A stretch of DNA of 64,000 bases from Streptomyces meridianus (GTDB lineage Bacteria > Actinomycetota > Actinomycetes > Streptomycetales > Streptomycetaceae): positions 39,137 through 103,136 of the forward strand of contig NZ_JAMQGM010000041.1 in the NCBI RefSeq assembly GCF_023703325.1, written 5' to 3'. Of the stretch, positions 45,412-53,682 are shown piece after piece (positions within the stretch are counted from its first letter, which is position 1; each line of letters begins with the position of its first letter). A program made the position numbers and the translations under genes. The notes below the pieces were generated by a model. It saw nothing but the letters and a program-made list of their open reading frames with translations. It had not been told where the DNA came from and ran no database searches.

Positions 45412-47028
45412 TCAGGCGCCCTTGAGCGCGGGGGCCTTCGGGGCGCGCCGTTCTGCGGACTCGGCACGGGCGGCGTGATAGAAGCCCGGGCTCTCGGCGG
45501 CACAGCCGGAGCAGATCGCGGCGTGCTGCGCACTGGGGTCGCGGTCCATCTCGACGGCCACGTAGTGCTTGTCGCAGACGTGGCAGCGGATGCGGGCCTC
45601 CCAGATGTCGTCGACCTCGTCGCGCGGGTCGTTCCCGCGGTGCAGCAGCGGACCCGGGCCGAGCTTCAGCGCCGCCGCGTAGCCGCCGACGGCCAGGGCG
45701 AGGCTGGCGGGGGCGGACCAGGACGCGGCGGTGGGGCCGCCGAACTCGGCCATCGCGATGCCGGTGCCGGCGGCCGCCAGCCAGACCAGGACGCCGGGCG
45801 TCATCAGACGCAGCCGTCCGGGCCGGAATTCGGGCAGGCCGTCGCGGTCGTCCTCGGCGAGCACGATGTGGGTGAGGGCGATGCCGACCCAGGCCACCAC
45901 GAACACGCCCTGCCACTGCAGTGCCGTGAGGAGGTAGCTGAGCACGTCGGTCAGCATGAGCAGGTAGACCAGGACGCCGGCCGCGACCGTCCACACCGTG
46001 CGGTGCAGCCGCACTTTGAACAGGCGGGAGCAGAAGGCCTCGAGGTTCGTCGAGGCGAGGTAGAAGTTGGCGGTGTTGATGCGGGTCTGGCTGACCCAGA
46101 TCAGGCCGACTCCGGCCAGGCCCATGAGCCCCACCACCGCGTACACGACGGACACCTCGCTGAAGCCGCCCTCGGTGGGAACGGTGGAGGCCAGGTAGAT
46201 CCCGATGAGTCCGTTGACCAGGAAGGTCGCCAGGTAGAAGACGGGGCCGAAGGTGACCGCGCCGTGGAACCGGGCGTCGCGCTCCTTGGAGAACCGGGCG
46301 AAGTCGATCGTGTACATCATCATGATCCACACGCCCATGTACGTCGTGTAGGCGAACAGCCATCCGGGGACCCCGGGGACGGCCGGCGCCGTGGCCTGGA
46401 CATGCAGCCAGTCTCCGCTGAAGCCGTAGCGGACGCCCGCCCAGATGACGGCGGCGGTCAGGCCGATGACGTAGAAGGGCAGCAGGACGCCGTTCAGCTT
46501 GTCGAGCCAGGCGCGGACGCCACCGAACACCAGCGGCACGCTGTAGGCCACCACGACCAGGTACCAGAAGGCGATGTCCATGCCGCCGAAGTAGTGATGC
46601 AGGGCCACGGCCACCACGGATCCCTCGAACACCGCGTAGTAGATCGCGGTTGCGGCGAAGATCAGCGGGGCCAGCACGGCGCCGAAGTAGCCGAACATGC
46701 GGCGCGACATCAGCGCGACGGTCAGGCCCGTGCGGGCGGCGTAGCGGGACAGCACGTAGTTGAGCCCCCCGTGGGTGGCGACGGCCAGACCGATGCCGAC
46801 GAGCGCCGGCCCGGTGCCCACGGCGGAGGCCACCGACGCGGCCACCACCAGCCAGAACATCGCACTGAACAGTGCGGCCCAGGCCATGGACAGCGACAGC
46901 CGGCCGCTGCGCCAGGAACGCGGAACGACGTGTGTGGAGTAGTCCTCCGTCGCCGCTTCCTTCACCACTCTGGGGTCGTCTTCGAACGAGACCTCGAGCT
47001 CGGCTCGCTCGGTTGCTTCTCGGGACAT
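45412..47028 (-). CDS. NCS1-family permease with C-terminal zinc-ribbon-like tail
   Basis: 538 residues, ~12 transmembrane helices. Typical purine/cytosine-permease features: SWRSGRLSLSMAWAALFSAMFWLVV, ALMSRRMFGYFGAVLAP, TYMGVWIMMMYTIDFARFSKERD, ISQTRINTANFYLAS-like VSQTRINTANFYLAST. NCS1 carriers import cytosine, allantoin, uracil or hydantoins with Na+ or H+. The last ~60 residues are cytosolic and hold CHVC (Cys482, 485) and CSGC (Cys506, 509), a four-Cys zinc-ribbon-like unit unusual for this family. ATG 47028 after GGGAGG. First gene of the carboxylase operon, so its cargo is probably the enzyme's substrate. Confidence 0.9.
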   Translation of the reverse strand: MSREATERAELEVSFEDDPRVVKEAATEDYSTHVVPRSWRSGRLSLSMAWAALFSAMFWLVVAASVASAVGTGPALVGIGLAVATHGGLNYVLSRYAARTGLTVALMSRRMFGYFGAVLAPLIFAATAIYYAVFEGSVVAVALHHYFGGMDIAFWYLVVVAYSVPLVFGGVRAWLDKLNGVLLPFYVIGLTAAVIWAGVRYGFSGDWLHVQATAPAVPGVPGWLFAYTTYMGVWIMMMYTIDFARFSKERDARFHGAVTFGPVFYLATFLVNGLIGIYLASTVPTEGGFSEVSVVYAVVGLMGLAGVGLIWVSQTRINTANFYLASTNLEAFCSRLFKVRLHRTVWTVAAGVLVYLLMLTDVLSYLLTALQWQGVFVVAWVGIALTHIVLAEDDRDGLPEFRPGRLRLMTPGVLVWLAAAGTGIAMAEFGGPTAASWSAPASLALAVGGYAAALKLGPGPLLHRGNDPRDEVDDIWEARIRCHVCDKHYVAVEMDRDPSAQHAAICSGCAAESPGFYHAARAESAERRAPKAPALKGA

Positions 47029-47162
47029 GCGCAACCTCCCACGCATTCGCCGGACTCTCCTGGCGAGGCGTGCAAGCCAGACTCCGGATGAAGACGTCCC
47101 CGACCAATGCGCGGTTGGGACAGCTCGGCGAAGGGCTTTGGCCCACTGGGTGATTTCGCAGG

Positions 47163-48677
47163 TCAGGACTGTTCGCGAAGCCGGAGGGCGATCCAGAGTT
47201 CGGCGCGGACCGTGGGATCGTCCAGCTCGCAGTCGAGGAGTTCGGCAATCCGGTTGAGCCGGTAGCGCAGCGTGTGGCGGTGGATGCCGAGTGCCGATGC
47301 GGAGGCGTCGACCAGGCCGTTGTGGGAGAGGAAGACGTGGAGCGTGGCCACCAGGTCCAGCCGTGACCGGTTCGCGTGACGGTCCAGCGGTTCCAGCAGC
47401 GACCCGGCCCAGCCGGCGGCGTCCGGGGTGCGCAGATGCTTCAGCAGTCCCGCCGCCGCGAGGTCCCGGGCGAGAACGAGACGGCCCGACGACGGTGAGG
47501 CATGGAAGACGGCGCGCGCCCGCCGCCAGGCGTCGGGCAGTTCGTTCATCGGGGCGGGATCGCTGACCGCTCCGCGCGAGTGCGGTACGTGCATCAGGAC
47601 CTCTTCGAGGCTCGTCGTCTCGCCCTCGGCCTCCGAGAGCACGACGAGCACCATGTCCGGCTCGTGGGAAGCGGTCAGAGCGGACATCATGCGCAGCGCC
47701 TGATGGTCCTCGGCAGCCTGCAGCAGATCGGGCAACTGCTCGTGCGGAGCGCCCAGCACGGCGATGCGCAGCGGCGGGTCCGGGAAGGGGACGGCGAGGG
47801 TCTCCGCGAGCCGGACCGCGAGGTCGCAGTGACCGCTCACCGCCAGCTGGACGACGGCCGAGTGGGCCCGCCGGTCGGCTTCCCGCAGGTCCCACCGTCC
47901 GTACAGGTCCAGGGAGAGCAGCCCCACCGCGGTGGTCAGCACCGACCGTTCGACCGGGCTGAGCGCGGTGGCCCGGCCGGCCACCAGGAAGCCGCCGATC
48001 CGGCCGTGCACCGGCAGCGGCAGCATCGCGACGCTCTCCCCGGCCATGGTCAGCGCGACGCTGCGCTGCGGGTCCGCGGTGTACAGCCGATCGATCTCGA
48101 TCCGCACCCTGGCGGCGTGCTTGCGGGCCGACTCCGGCGCCCCGCAGCGCAGGGACCCCGTCGGGTCCAGCAGCAGGATCCAGCAGTCGAGAGCCCGGGC
48201 CAGCCGGTTGACGACCTCGCGGACCCCGCCGGACGACAGCGCTCCGCGCGTCAGGTTGTACTGGGCCTGGACCGCTCCGAGCAGGCCTTGCTGCTCGTCG
48301 CGGGCGACGGCCCCGGCGACGGCCTTGCTGATCTCGATGAAGGGCGTCGCGGACGGGACCTCGATCAGCGGGAAGCCGTGCCGGCGGGCGGCCTCGACGA
48401 GCGCACCGGGGATCTCGCCATGTGCCGGGCCGACTCCGAATCCGAGTCCGGCGGCCCGCCGTTCGGCGAGCCGGGCGACGTACCCGTCCCACCCGGGGTC
48501 CGGTTCGGTGCGCTGCAGCCCGGTGGTCAGCAGAAGCTCGCCCGGCTCGAGGTAGGGGGTGGGATCGTCGAGTTCGCTCACATGGACGCGGCACACCGGC
48601 CGGTCCGGTTCGGCGGGCACGATCGCCTTCAGAGCCAGGTCCCGGCGCGCCAGCAGGAAGCTGAGCGAGGACGGCAT
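47163..48677 (-). CDS. PucR-family transcriptional regulator
   Basis: 504 residues. N-terminal PucR domain (~1-125: LARRDLALKAIVPAEPDRPVCRVHVSELDDPTPYLEPGELLLTTG), a middle GAF-like/GGDEF-like region, and a C-terminal HTH_30 domain (LHVFLSHNGLVDASASALGIHRHTLRYRLNRIAELL). PucR proteins activate purine, allantoin or amine catabolism genes. ATG 48677 after GGGAGA. It stands directly upstream of, and on the same strand as, the permease-carboxylase operon, with a 134-bp gap that should hold the operon promoter. Likely its local activator. Confidence 0.92.
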   Translation of the reverse strand: MPSSLSFLLARRDLALKAIVPAEPDRPVCRVHVSELDDPTPYLEPGELLLTTGLQRTEPDPGWDGYVARLAERRAAGLGFGVGPAHGEIPGALVEAARRHGFPLIEVPSATPFIEISKAVAGAVARDEQQGLLGAVQAQYNLTRGALSSGGVREVVNRLARALDCWILLLDPTGSLRCGAPESARKHAARVRIEIDRLYTADPQRSVALTMAGESVAMLPLPVHGRIGGFLVAGRATALSPVERSVLTTAVGLLSLDLYGRWDLREADRRAHSAVVQLAVSGHCDLAVRLAETLAVPFPDPPLRIAVLGAPHEQLPDLLQAAEDHQALRMMSALTASHEPDMVLVVLSEAEGETTSLEEVLMHVPHSRGAVSDPAPMNELPDAWRRARAVFHASPSSGRLVLARDLAAAGLLKHLRTPDAAGWAGSLLEPLDRHANRSRLDLVATLHVFLSHNGLVDASASALGIHRHTLRYRLNRIAELLDCELDDPTVRAELWIALRLREQS

Positions 48678-48823
48678 CTGTTCTCCCGGGCGCACAGGCC
48701 GGGGCCTGCGAGGGGCGCGGATTCGATTACGTCCAGTATGGCGTGTTTGCCGGATTTTGAGCCGGGTGCTTTCCGGCCGGTCCGCGCGGCGGCGTCCGCA
48801 CCTGCCCCGCGCGGATCGGCCGG

Positions 48824-50962
48824 TCAGGATTCCGGGGTGCCCGCCGTGCCGCTGTGCTCGGGTTCGTCCGGGCGGCGGCTGAGCCGGTGCGGCCACCACA
48901 TGGGCGGCCCGACGTCCAGGAACAGTGCGGTGACCAGGACGGACCGCACGATGAAGGTGTCCAGCAGCACGCCGACGGCGACCGTGAAACCGATCTCGGA
49001 GAAGCCGGTGAGCGGCAGTGTCCCCAGCGCCGCGAAGGTGCCGGCGAGTACCAGACCGGCCGAGGTGATGACCGCGCCGGTCGCGGCCAGGGCGGTGAGC
49101 GTTCCGCGGCGGGTGCCCTCCAGGGCGGACTCCTCGCGGATCCGGGTGGACAGGAAGATGTTGTAGTCGATGCCGAGGGCCACCAGGAAGACGAACACGA
49201 AGAGCGGGAACGCGCTGTCCTCGCCTGCGTAGTCGAAGACGTGACGGAAGGCCAGGGCACTGATGCCCAGAGCGGCCGCGAACGACAGCACCACCGTGGC
49301 CATCAACACCAGGGGCGCCACCAGGGCCCTCAGCAGCAGGGTGAGGATCACCAGCACCACGACGAGCACCAGCGGGATCACCACGACGTTGTCGCGGGAG
49401 GACGCCGTCTGCGCGTCCAGCAGCGCCGCCGTGCCGCCGCCGACCTTCGCGTCGGCCCCCGGTACCGTGTGCACGGCGTCGCGCACGCGCCGGACGGTGT
49501 CCTTGGCCGCCTGGCTGTCGGACGGCGCGGTCATCGTCGCCTCGAACAGCACCCTGCCGTCGTGCCGGGGCGCCGCACCCTGCGGGATCCCGATCGACCG
49601 CGGGACGACACCGGGGGTGGTCGCCACCACCCGACCGACCTCCCGCTCGGTGCCCGTACGGGTGACGATCAGCAGCGGGTCGCCGCTGCCCGCCGGGAAG
49701 TACCGTGCGGCCAGCCGCTGCCCGGTGATCGACTCCTTGTCCTCGGTGAACGCATCGGCGTTGCTGATGCCCTCGGCACGCAGCCCGAGGATGCCGAACG
49801 ACACCGCGCCCAGGACCACGGCCGTGATCACCCAGACGGCCCGCGGCCGCACGGCCAGCCGCCTGCCCACGCGGGCCCACAGTCCCTTCTCCGTCGGCTC
49901 GACGGTCCCCTGGTGGGGGATCGGCGGCCAGAAGACCCACCGCCCTACGATCACCAGCAGCGCCGGGAACAGCGTGAGCATGGCGATCACGCCGATCAGG
50001 ACGCCGACCGCGCACACCGGTCCCAGGCCGCTGGTCGAGTTCATCTCGGCGACCAGAAGCACGAGCATGCCCATGCAGACCGTGGCACCGCTCGCCAGCA
50101 CGGCCGGCCCGGCCCGGTGCAGGGCGAGCGCCATCGCCTCGTGCCGGTCCTCGTGGCGGCGCAGTTCCTCGCGGTAGCGGGCGACCAGCAGCAGGGCGTA
50201 GTCGGTGCCGGCGCCGAACACGAGCACCGTGAGAATGCCGGCGCTCTGCGCGTTGACCGTCAGATCGGCGTGTGCGGCGAGCAGATAGACGATCGCCTGT
50301 GCGCACAGCAGCGCGGCCACCACGGACACCACCGGAACCAGCAGCAGCGTCGGACTGCGGTAGGTGATCAGCAGGGCCACGACCACGACGGCGAGGGCCG
50401 CCAGCAGCAGGGTCGAGTCGATTCCCGCGAAGGTCTCCGAGAAATCCGCCGCGGTACCCGCCGGTCCGGTGACGTGGACCGAGAGCCCGCCGCCACCGCC
50501 CACGTCCCGGCGGATGACGTCGACGGCCTCGGCGACACTGTCGAAACCCTTCTCACCGACCGTGACCGGCACGAGAACCAGGGCGGCCCGGGGAGCCGAC
50601 GGGCTGTTGTAGACGGGGCCGCGGGTCTGCTCGCCGCGGATGCCGTTCTTGTCCAGAGTCCGGAAGCGGGCCGCTGCTCCGGCGATCTCCCGGCGGTCGG
50701 CGTCCGTCAGGCCGGACGCCCGTGCGTAGAGCACCACGGCGGGTAGCGTCTCGGGCCGGAACTCCTTGGACAGCTCCAGCACTTGGGTCGACTCGGCGCC
50801 CCCGGGCAGCCACGAGACCGCGTCGTTGTCCTCGACGTCACCGAGCTTCTGGGCCAGAGGTGCCAGCGCAAACAGCACCAGCAGCCACAGCAGCAGCACC
50901 AGCCACTTGGAGCGGCGGCCGCACACCAGCCACGCCACGCTCCCACGCGGTCTGTTCGACAC
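48824..50962 (-). CDS. MMPL/RND-family transporter
   Basis: 712 residues, ~12 transmembrane helices in two repeats, each with a large extracellular loop (~55-175 and ~400-510). Starts MSNRPRGSVAWLVCGRRSKWLVLLLWLLVLFALAPLA; the GTDYALLLVARYREELRRHEDR and ALGIDYNIFLSTRIREESALEG blocks carry the Asp-Tyr proton-relay pairs of MmpL proteins. Probably exports a lipid or a hydrophobic metabolite with proton coupling. GTG 50962 after GGGGGC. It diverges from rpe. No nearby biosynthetic gene reveals its cargo. Confidence 0.9.
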   Translation of the reverse strand: MSNRPRGSVAWLVCGRRSKWLVLLLWLLVLFALAPLAQKLGDVEDNDAVSWLPGGAESTQVLELSKEFRPETLPAVVLYARASGLTDADRREIAGAAARFRTLDKNGIRGEQTRGPVYNSPSAPRAALVLVPVTVGEKGFDSVAEAVDVIRRDVGGGGGLSVHVTGPAGTAADFSETFAGIDSTLLLAALAVVVVALLITYRSPTLLLVPVVSVVAALLCAQAIVYLLAAHADLTVNAQSAGILTVLVFGAGTDYALLLVARYREELRRHEDRHEAMALALHRAGPAVLASGATVCMGMLVLLVAEMNSTSGLGPVCAVGVLIGVIAMLTLFPALLVIVGRWVFWPPIPHQGTVEPTEKGLWARVGRRLAVRPRAVWVITAVVLGAVSFGILGLRAEGISNADAFTEDKESITGQRLAARYFPAGSGDPLLIVTRTGTEREVGRVVATTPGVVPRSIGIPQGAAPRHDGRVLFEATMTAPSDSQAAKDTVRRVRDAVHTVPGADAKVGGGTAALLDAQTASSRDNVVVIPLVLVVVLVILTLLLRALVAPLVLMATVVLSFAAALGISALAFRHVFDYAGEDSAFPLFVFVFLVALGIDYNIFLSTRIREESALEGTRRGTLTALAATGAVITSAGLVLAGTFAALGTLPLTGFSEIGFTVAVGVLLDTFIVRSVLVTALFLDVGPPMWWPHRLSRRPDEPEHSGTAGTPES

Positions 50963-51095
50963 AGGGCCCCCATCGCCGGTGAGCGTGCCCGGCGGACGCC
51001 CACGAAACAGTTCCCCATACGATTCGGCCCGACGGCTTCCGGAATGTGCCCGTTCCGTGTCCGTGCGCAGCCGTCGGCCATGGCAGGCTTGTGCC

Positions 51096-51782
51096 ATGGC
51101 CGTGCAGATCAACCCCAGTATCCTCTCCGCCGACTTCTCGCGCCTGGCGGAGGAGGCGAAGGCCGTCGACGGCGCCGACTGGCTTCATGTGGACATCATG
51201 GACAACCATTTCGTCCCCAACCTCACCCTGGGCGTGCCGGTCGTGGAATCCCTCAGCCGGGCCGCCGGCACGCCGCTCGACTGCCATCTGATGATCGAGG
51301 ACCCAGACCGGTGGGCGCCTGCGTACGTGGAGGCCGGGGCCGGTTCGGTCACCTTCCACGCCGAGGCGGCGGCCGCGCCGGTGCGCCTGGCCCGCGAGAT
51401 CCGGGCCAAGGGCGCGCGGGCGTCGATGGCACTGAAGCCGGCCACCCCGATCGAGCCGTACGAGGACCTGCTGCCCGAACTCGACATGCTGCTGGTCATG
51501 ACCGTCGAGCCCGGCTTCGGCGGCCAGGCGTTCCTCGACGTCATGCTGCCGAAGATCCGCCGTACCCGGGAACTGATCGCCCGCAACGGGCTCGAGCTGT
51601 GGCTCCAGGTGGACGGCGGGGTCTCGGCGTCCACCATCGAACGCTGTGCCGAGGCGGGCGCCGATGTGTTCGTCGCCGGATCGGCCGTCTACGGGGCGGA
51701 CAACCCCGCAGCGGCCGTCGAGGCGCTGCGGAACCAGGCCGAGGAGGCGACGCACAAGGCTCCGTGGGCCTGCGCCCACTGA
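51096..51782 (+). CDS. rpe: Ribulose-phosphate 3-epimerase
   Basis: 228 residues; interconverts ribulose-5-P and xylulose-5-P. QINPSILSADFSRL (catalytic Asp region), WLHVDIMDNHFVPNLTLG (His, Asp; the family usually has DVMDGhFVPN), LDCHLMIEDPDRW, HAEAAAAP, VMTVEPGFGGQAF and QVDGGVSASTI. ATG 51096 has only a weak SD. Pentose phosphate pathway and Calvin-type sugar interconversion; the SorC regulator follows. Confidence 0.96.
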   Translation: MAVQINPSILSADFSRLAEEAKAVDGADWLHVDIMDNHFVPNLTLGVPVVESLSRAAGTPLDCHLMIEDPDRWAPAYVEAGAGSVTFHAEAAAAPVRLAREIRAKGARASMALKPATPIEPYEDLLPELDMLLVMTVEPGFGGQAFLDVMLPKIRRTRELIARNGLELWLQVDGGVSASTIERCAEAGADVFVAGSAVYGADNPAAAVEALRNQAEEATHKAPWACAH

Positions 51783-51896
51783 CCCGGGGGTCTCGCTCCG
51801 GTCGCCGCAGGCCGGGGACGCGCGAGGATGATCGACTCCTATGGCGTCTGACAGGATGAGCATCAGATCGAGCAATTGAGCAGTGAGGAGATCGCG

Positions 51897-52898
51897 GTGT
51901 CGACTGGCCGGATGGGACCCGCTGAGCTGGTGCAGGCGGCGGCCATGGCCCGCCGCTTCTACCTCGAGAGCAAGTCCAAGATCCAGATCGCGGAGGAATT
52001 CGGGGTCAGCCGTTTCAAGGTCGCGCGGGTGCTGGAGACCGCGCTCGAACGCGATCTCGTCCGGATCGAGATCCGGGTGCCGGCCGAGCTCGACGCGGAA
52101 CGCTCCGACGCCCTGCGGGCCCGGTACGGCCTTCGGCATGCCGTCGTCGTCGAGTCCCCGGCCGACGCCGCGGACGACGCACCCGACCCCGAGAACCTGG
52201 GCGAGGTCGCGGCCGGCCTGCTCGGTGAACTCGTGACGGAGGGGGACGTTCTGGGGTTGGCCTGGGGCCGCTCCACCATCCACATGGCCGCCGCCCTGGA
52301 CCGCCTTCCGCCCTGCACGGTCGTCCAGCTCACCGGGGTGTACGACGCGGGGACGGCCGAGCGCGGCTCCGTCGAGGCGGTGCGCCGGGCGGCGCAGGTC
52401 TCCGGGGGCGAGGCGCACCCCATCTACGCACCCATGCTGCTGCCGGATCCCGCCACGGCCGCCGCCCTGCGCGGACAGACCGGTATCGCCCGGGCCTTCG
52501 AGTACTTCGACAAGGTCACGGTCGCGTGCGTGTCCATCGGCTCGTGGGAGCCGGGCGTCTCGACGGTGTACGACATGCTGTCCAACGACGAGCGCGCCCA
52601 CTACGCCTCGCTCGGCACCGCCGCCGAGATGTCGGCCCACCTCTTCGACTCCGAGGGCCGGCGGATCGGCCGCGACCTGCAGGAGCGCTGCATCACGGTC
52701 GAGGCGGACCGGCTGCGCCGGATCCCTGAGGTCGTCGCCATCGCGGGGGGCCGCCGCAAGGCCGCGGCGATCGGCGCCGTCCTGCGATCCGGCCTGGTCA
52801 CCAGCCTGGTCACGGACACCGCTGCCGCCGATTTCCTGCTCCACGAGAGCGTTCCCGGCCCGCGCCCGGCTCTGGACCGCGCAGACCCGGACGGCTGA
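51897..52898 (+). CDS. SorC/DeoR-type sugar-responsive regulator
   Basis: 333 residues. N-terminal HTH (AAAMARRFYLESKSKIQIAEEFGVSRFKVARVLETALER) and a C-terminal SorC effector domain of the NagB/RpiA-like fold (GDVLGLAWGRSTIHMAAAL, VVQLTGVY, HPIYAPMLLPD, VACVSIGSWEPGVSTVYDML, VVAIAGGRRKAAAIGAVLRSG). These bind phosphorylated sugars. GTG 51897 is preferred over TTG 51876 because GAGGAG sits at the right distance. It lies 114 bp after rpe, so the ligand may be a pentose or related sugar phosphate; targets are not visible. Confidence 0.9.
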   Translation: MSTGRMGPAELVQAAAMARRFYLESKSKIQIAEEFGVSRFKVARVLETALERDLVRIEIRVPAELDAERSDALRARYGLRHAVVVESPADAADDAPDPENLGEVAAGLLGELVTEGDVLGLAWGRSTIHMAAALDRLPPCTVVQLTGVYDAGTAERGSVEAVRRAAQVSGGEAHPIYAPMLLPDPATAAALRGQTGIARAFEYFDKVTVACVSIGSWEPGVSTVYDMLSNDERAHYASLGTAAEMSAHLFDSEGRRIGRDLQERCITVEADRLRRIPEVVAIAGGRRKAAAIGAVLRSGLVTSLVTDTAAADFLLHESVPGPRPALDRADPDG

Positions 52899-53682
52899 CC
52901 CGGCCGCCCCGGACGTCTCCTCCGGCGGTGCCGGACGGCCCGTGCCGCGGCAGGTCTTCCTGCTTCCCCGTGACAGCGTCGGCAAGCCTCTCCGGAAGGG
53001 GCGCACGGGAGCATCCGGAAGGTGACGGACCGCTCGCCGATGACGGAGCCGGTCCCTTGGCCGTGCCCGCACGGACGGTCCTCCTCACGACGGCTGCCGA
53101 ACTGCCCAGCCGGCGCCGACGGGCGGGTGAACAAGCAGTTCAGCGACGCGACGCCGGTTCGTGGAGACACCCAGCGAGGCTGCGGCACGGTCGTCGCGTG
53201 CCCCCTGGAACCGGCAGGAACGCGGGTTCTGCCGGGCAGGGCCGATACGGTCCTTGACATCCGACTATGACGCGGTCAGTTCTGCCGAACACCCTTCGAA
53301 CGGCAACGCTGGGTGTGCTCCCCTCGTGAACCTCGGACCGCCTCCGGCCAGGGTTCGGCCCGCTCCCGCCGCTGACCGGCCCGGACACCGTGCCGGTCAG
53401 CTCGTACGGCCCTCGAGCCGTCCCGTCCGGACAGTCACCGGCCGGGCGGGGCGACCCACGAACCCACGGCCGCGGCGTTCCACGCGACCGTGCGCCCTGT
53501 CGGGTACGGGCCCCGGCCGTCACATTCGGTAGGGACGGGTGCGATCGGAAACGGCCGAGTCCGCAGCACCCGGCGCCTGAACACCCGCACCCGGTACCGG
53601 GACAGCGGTCCGGCCGGCGCTCGGCAGCACCCCGGCCGGTCCACGCGTCCCGTCCGGCCACCCGTTTTGTGGAGGCAGCGCC
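52899..53682. other. 784-bp stretch with no convincing gene
   Basis: Several short open frames exist but none has an SD, homology or codon pattern that persuades me. It holds a hairpin at 53371-53401 (GCTGACCGGC arms, 11-base loop) and a TTGACA at 53254-53259 with no matching -10. It may contain the P450 promoter and a small RNA, or the remnant of a lost gene. Confidence 0.5.

Noticed and set aside
51876..51899. TTG 51876 as start of the SorC regulator
   Set aside because: The GAGGAG SD fits GTG 51897, and homology starts after it.
52928..53257. 109-residue open frame in the gap before the P450
   Set aside because: No SD, no recognisable domain, arginine-rich shadow-like composition.
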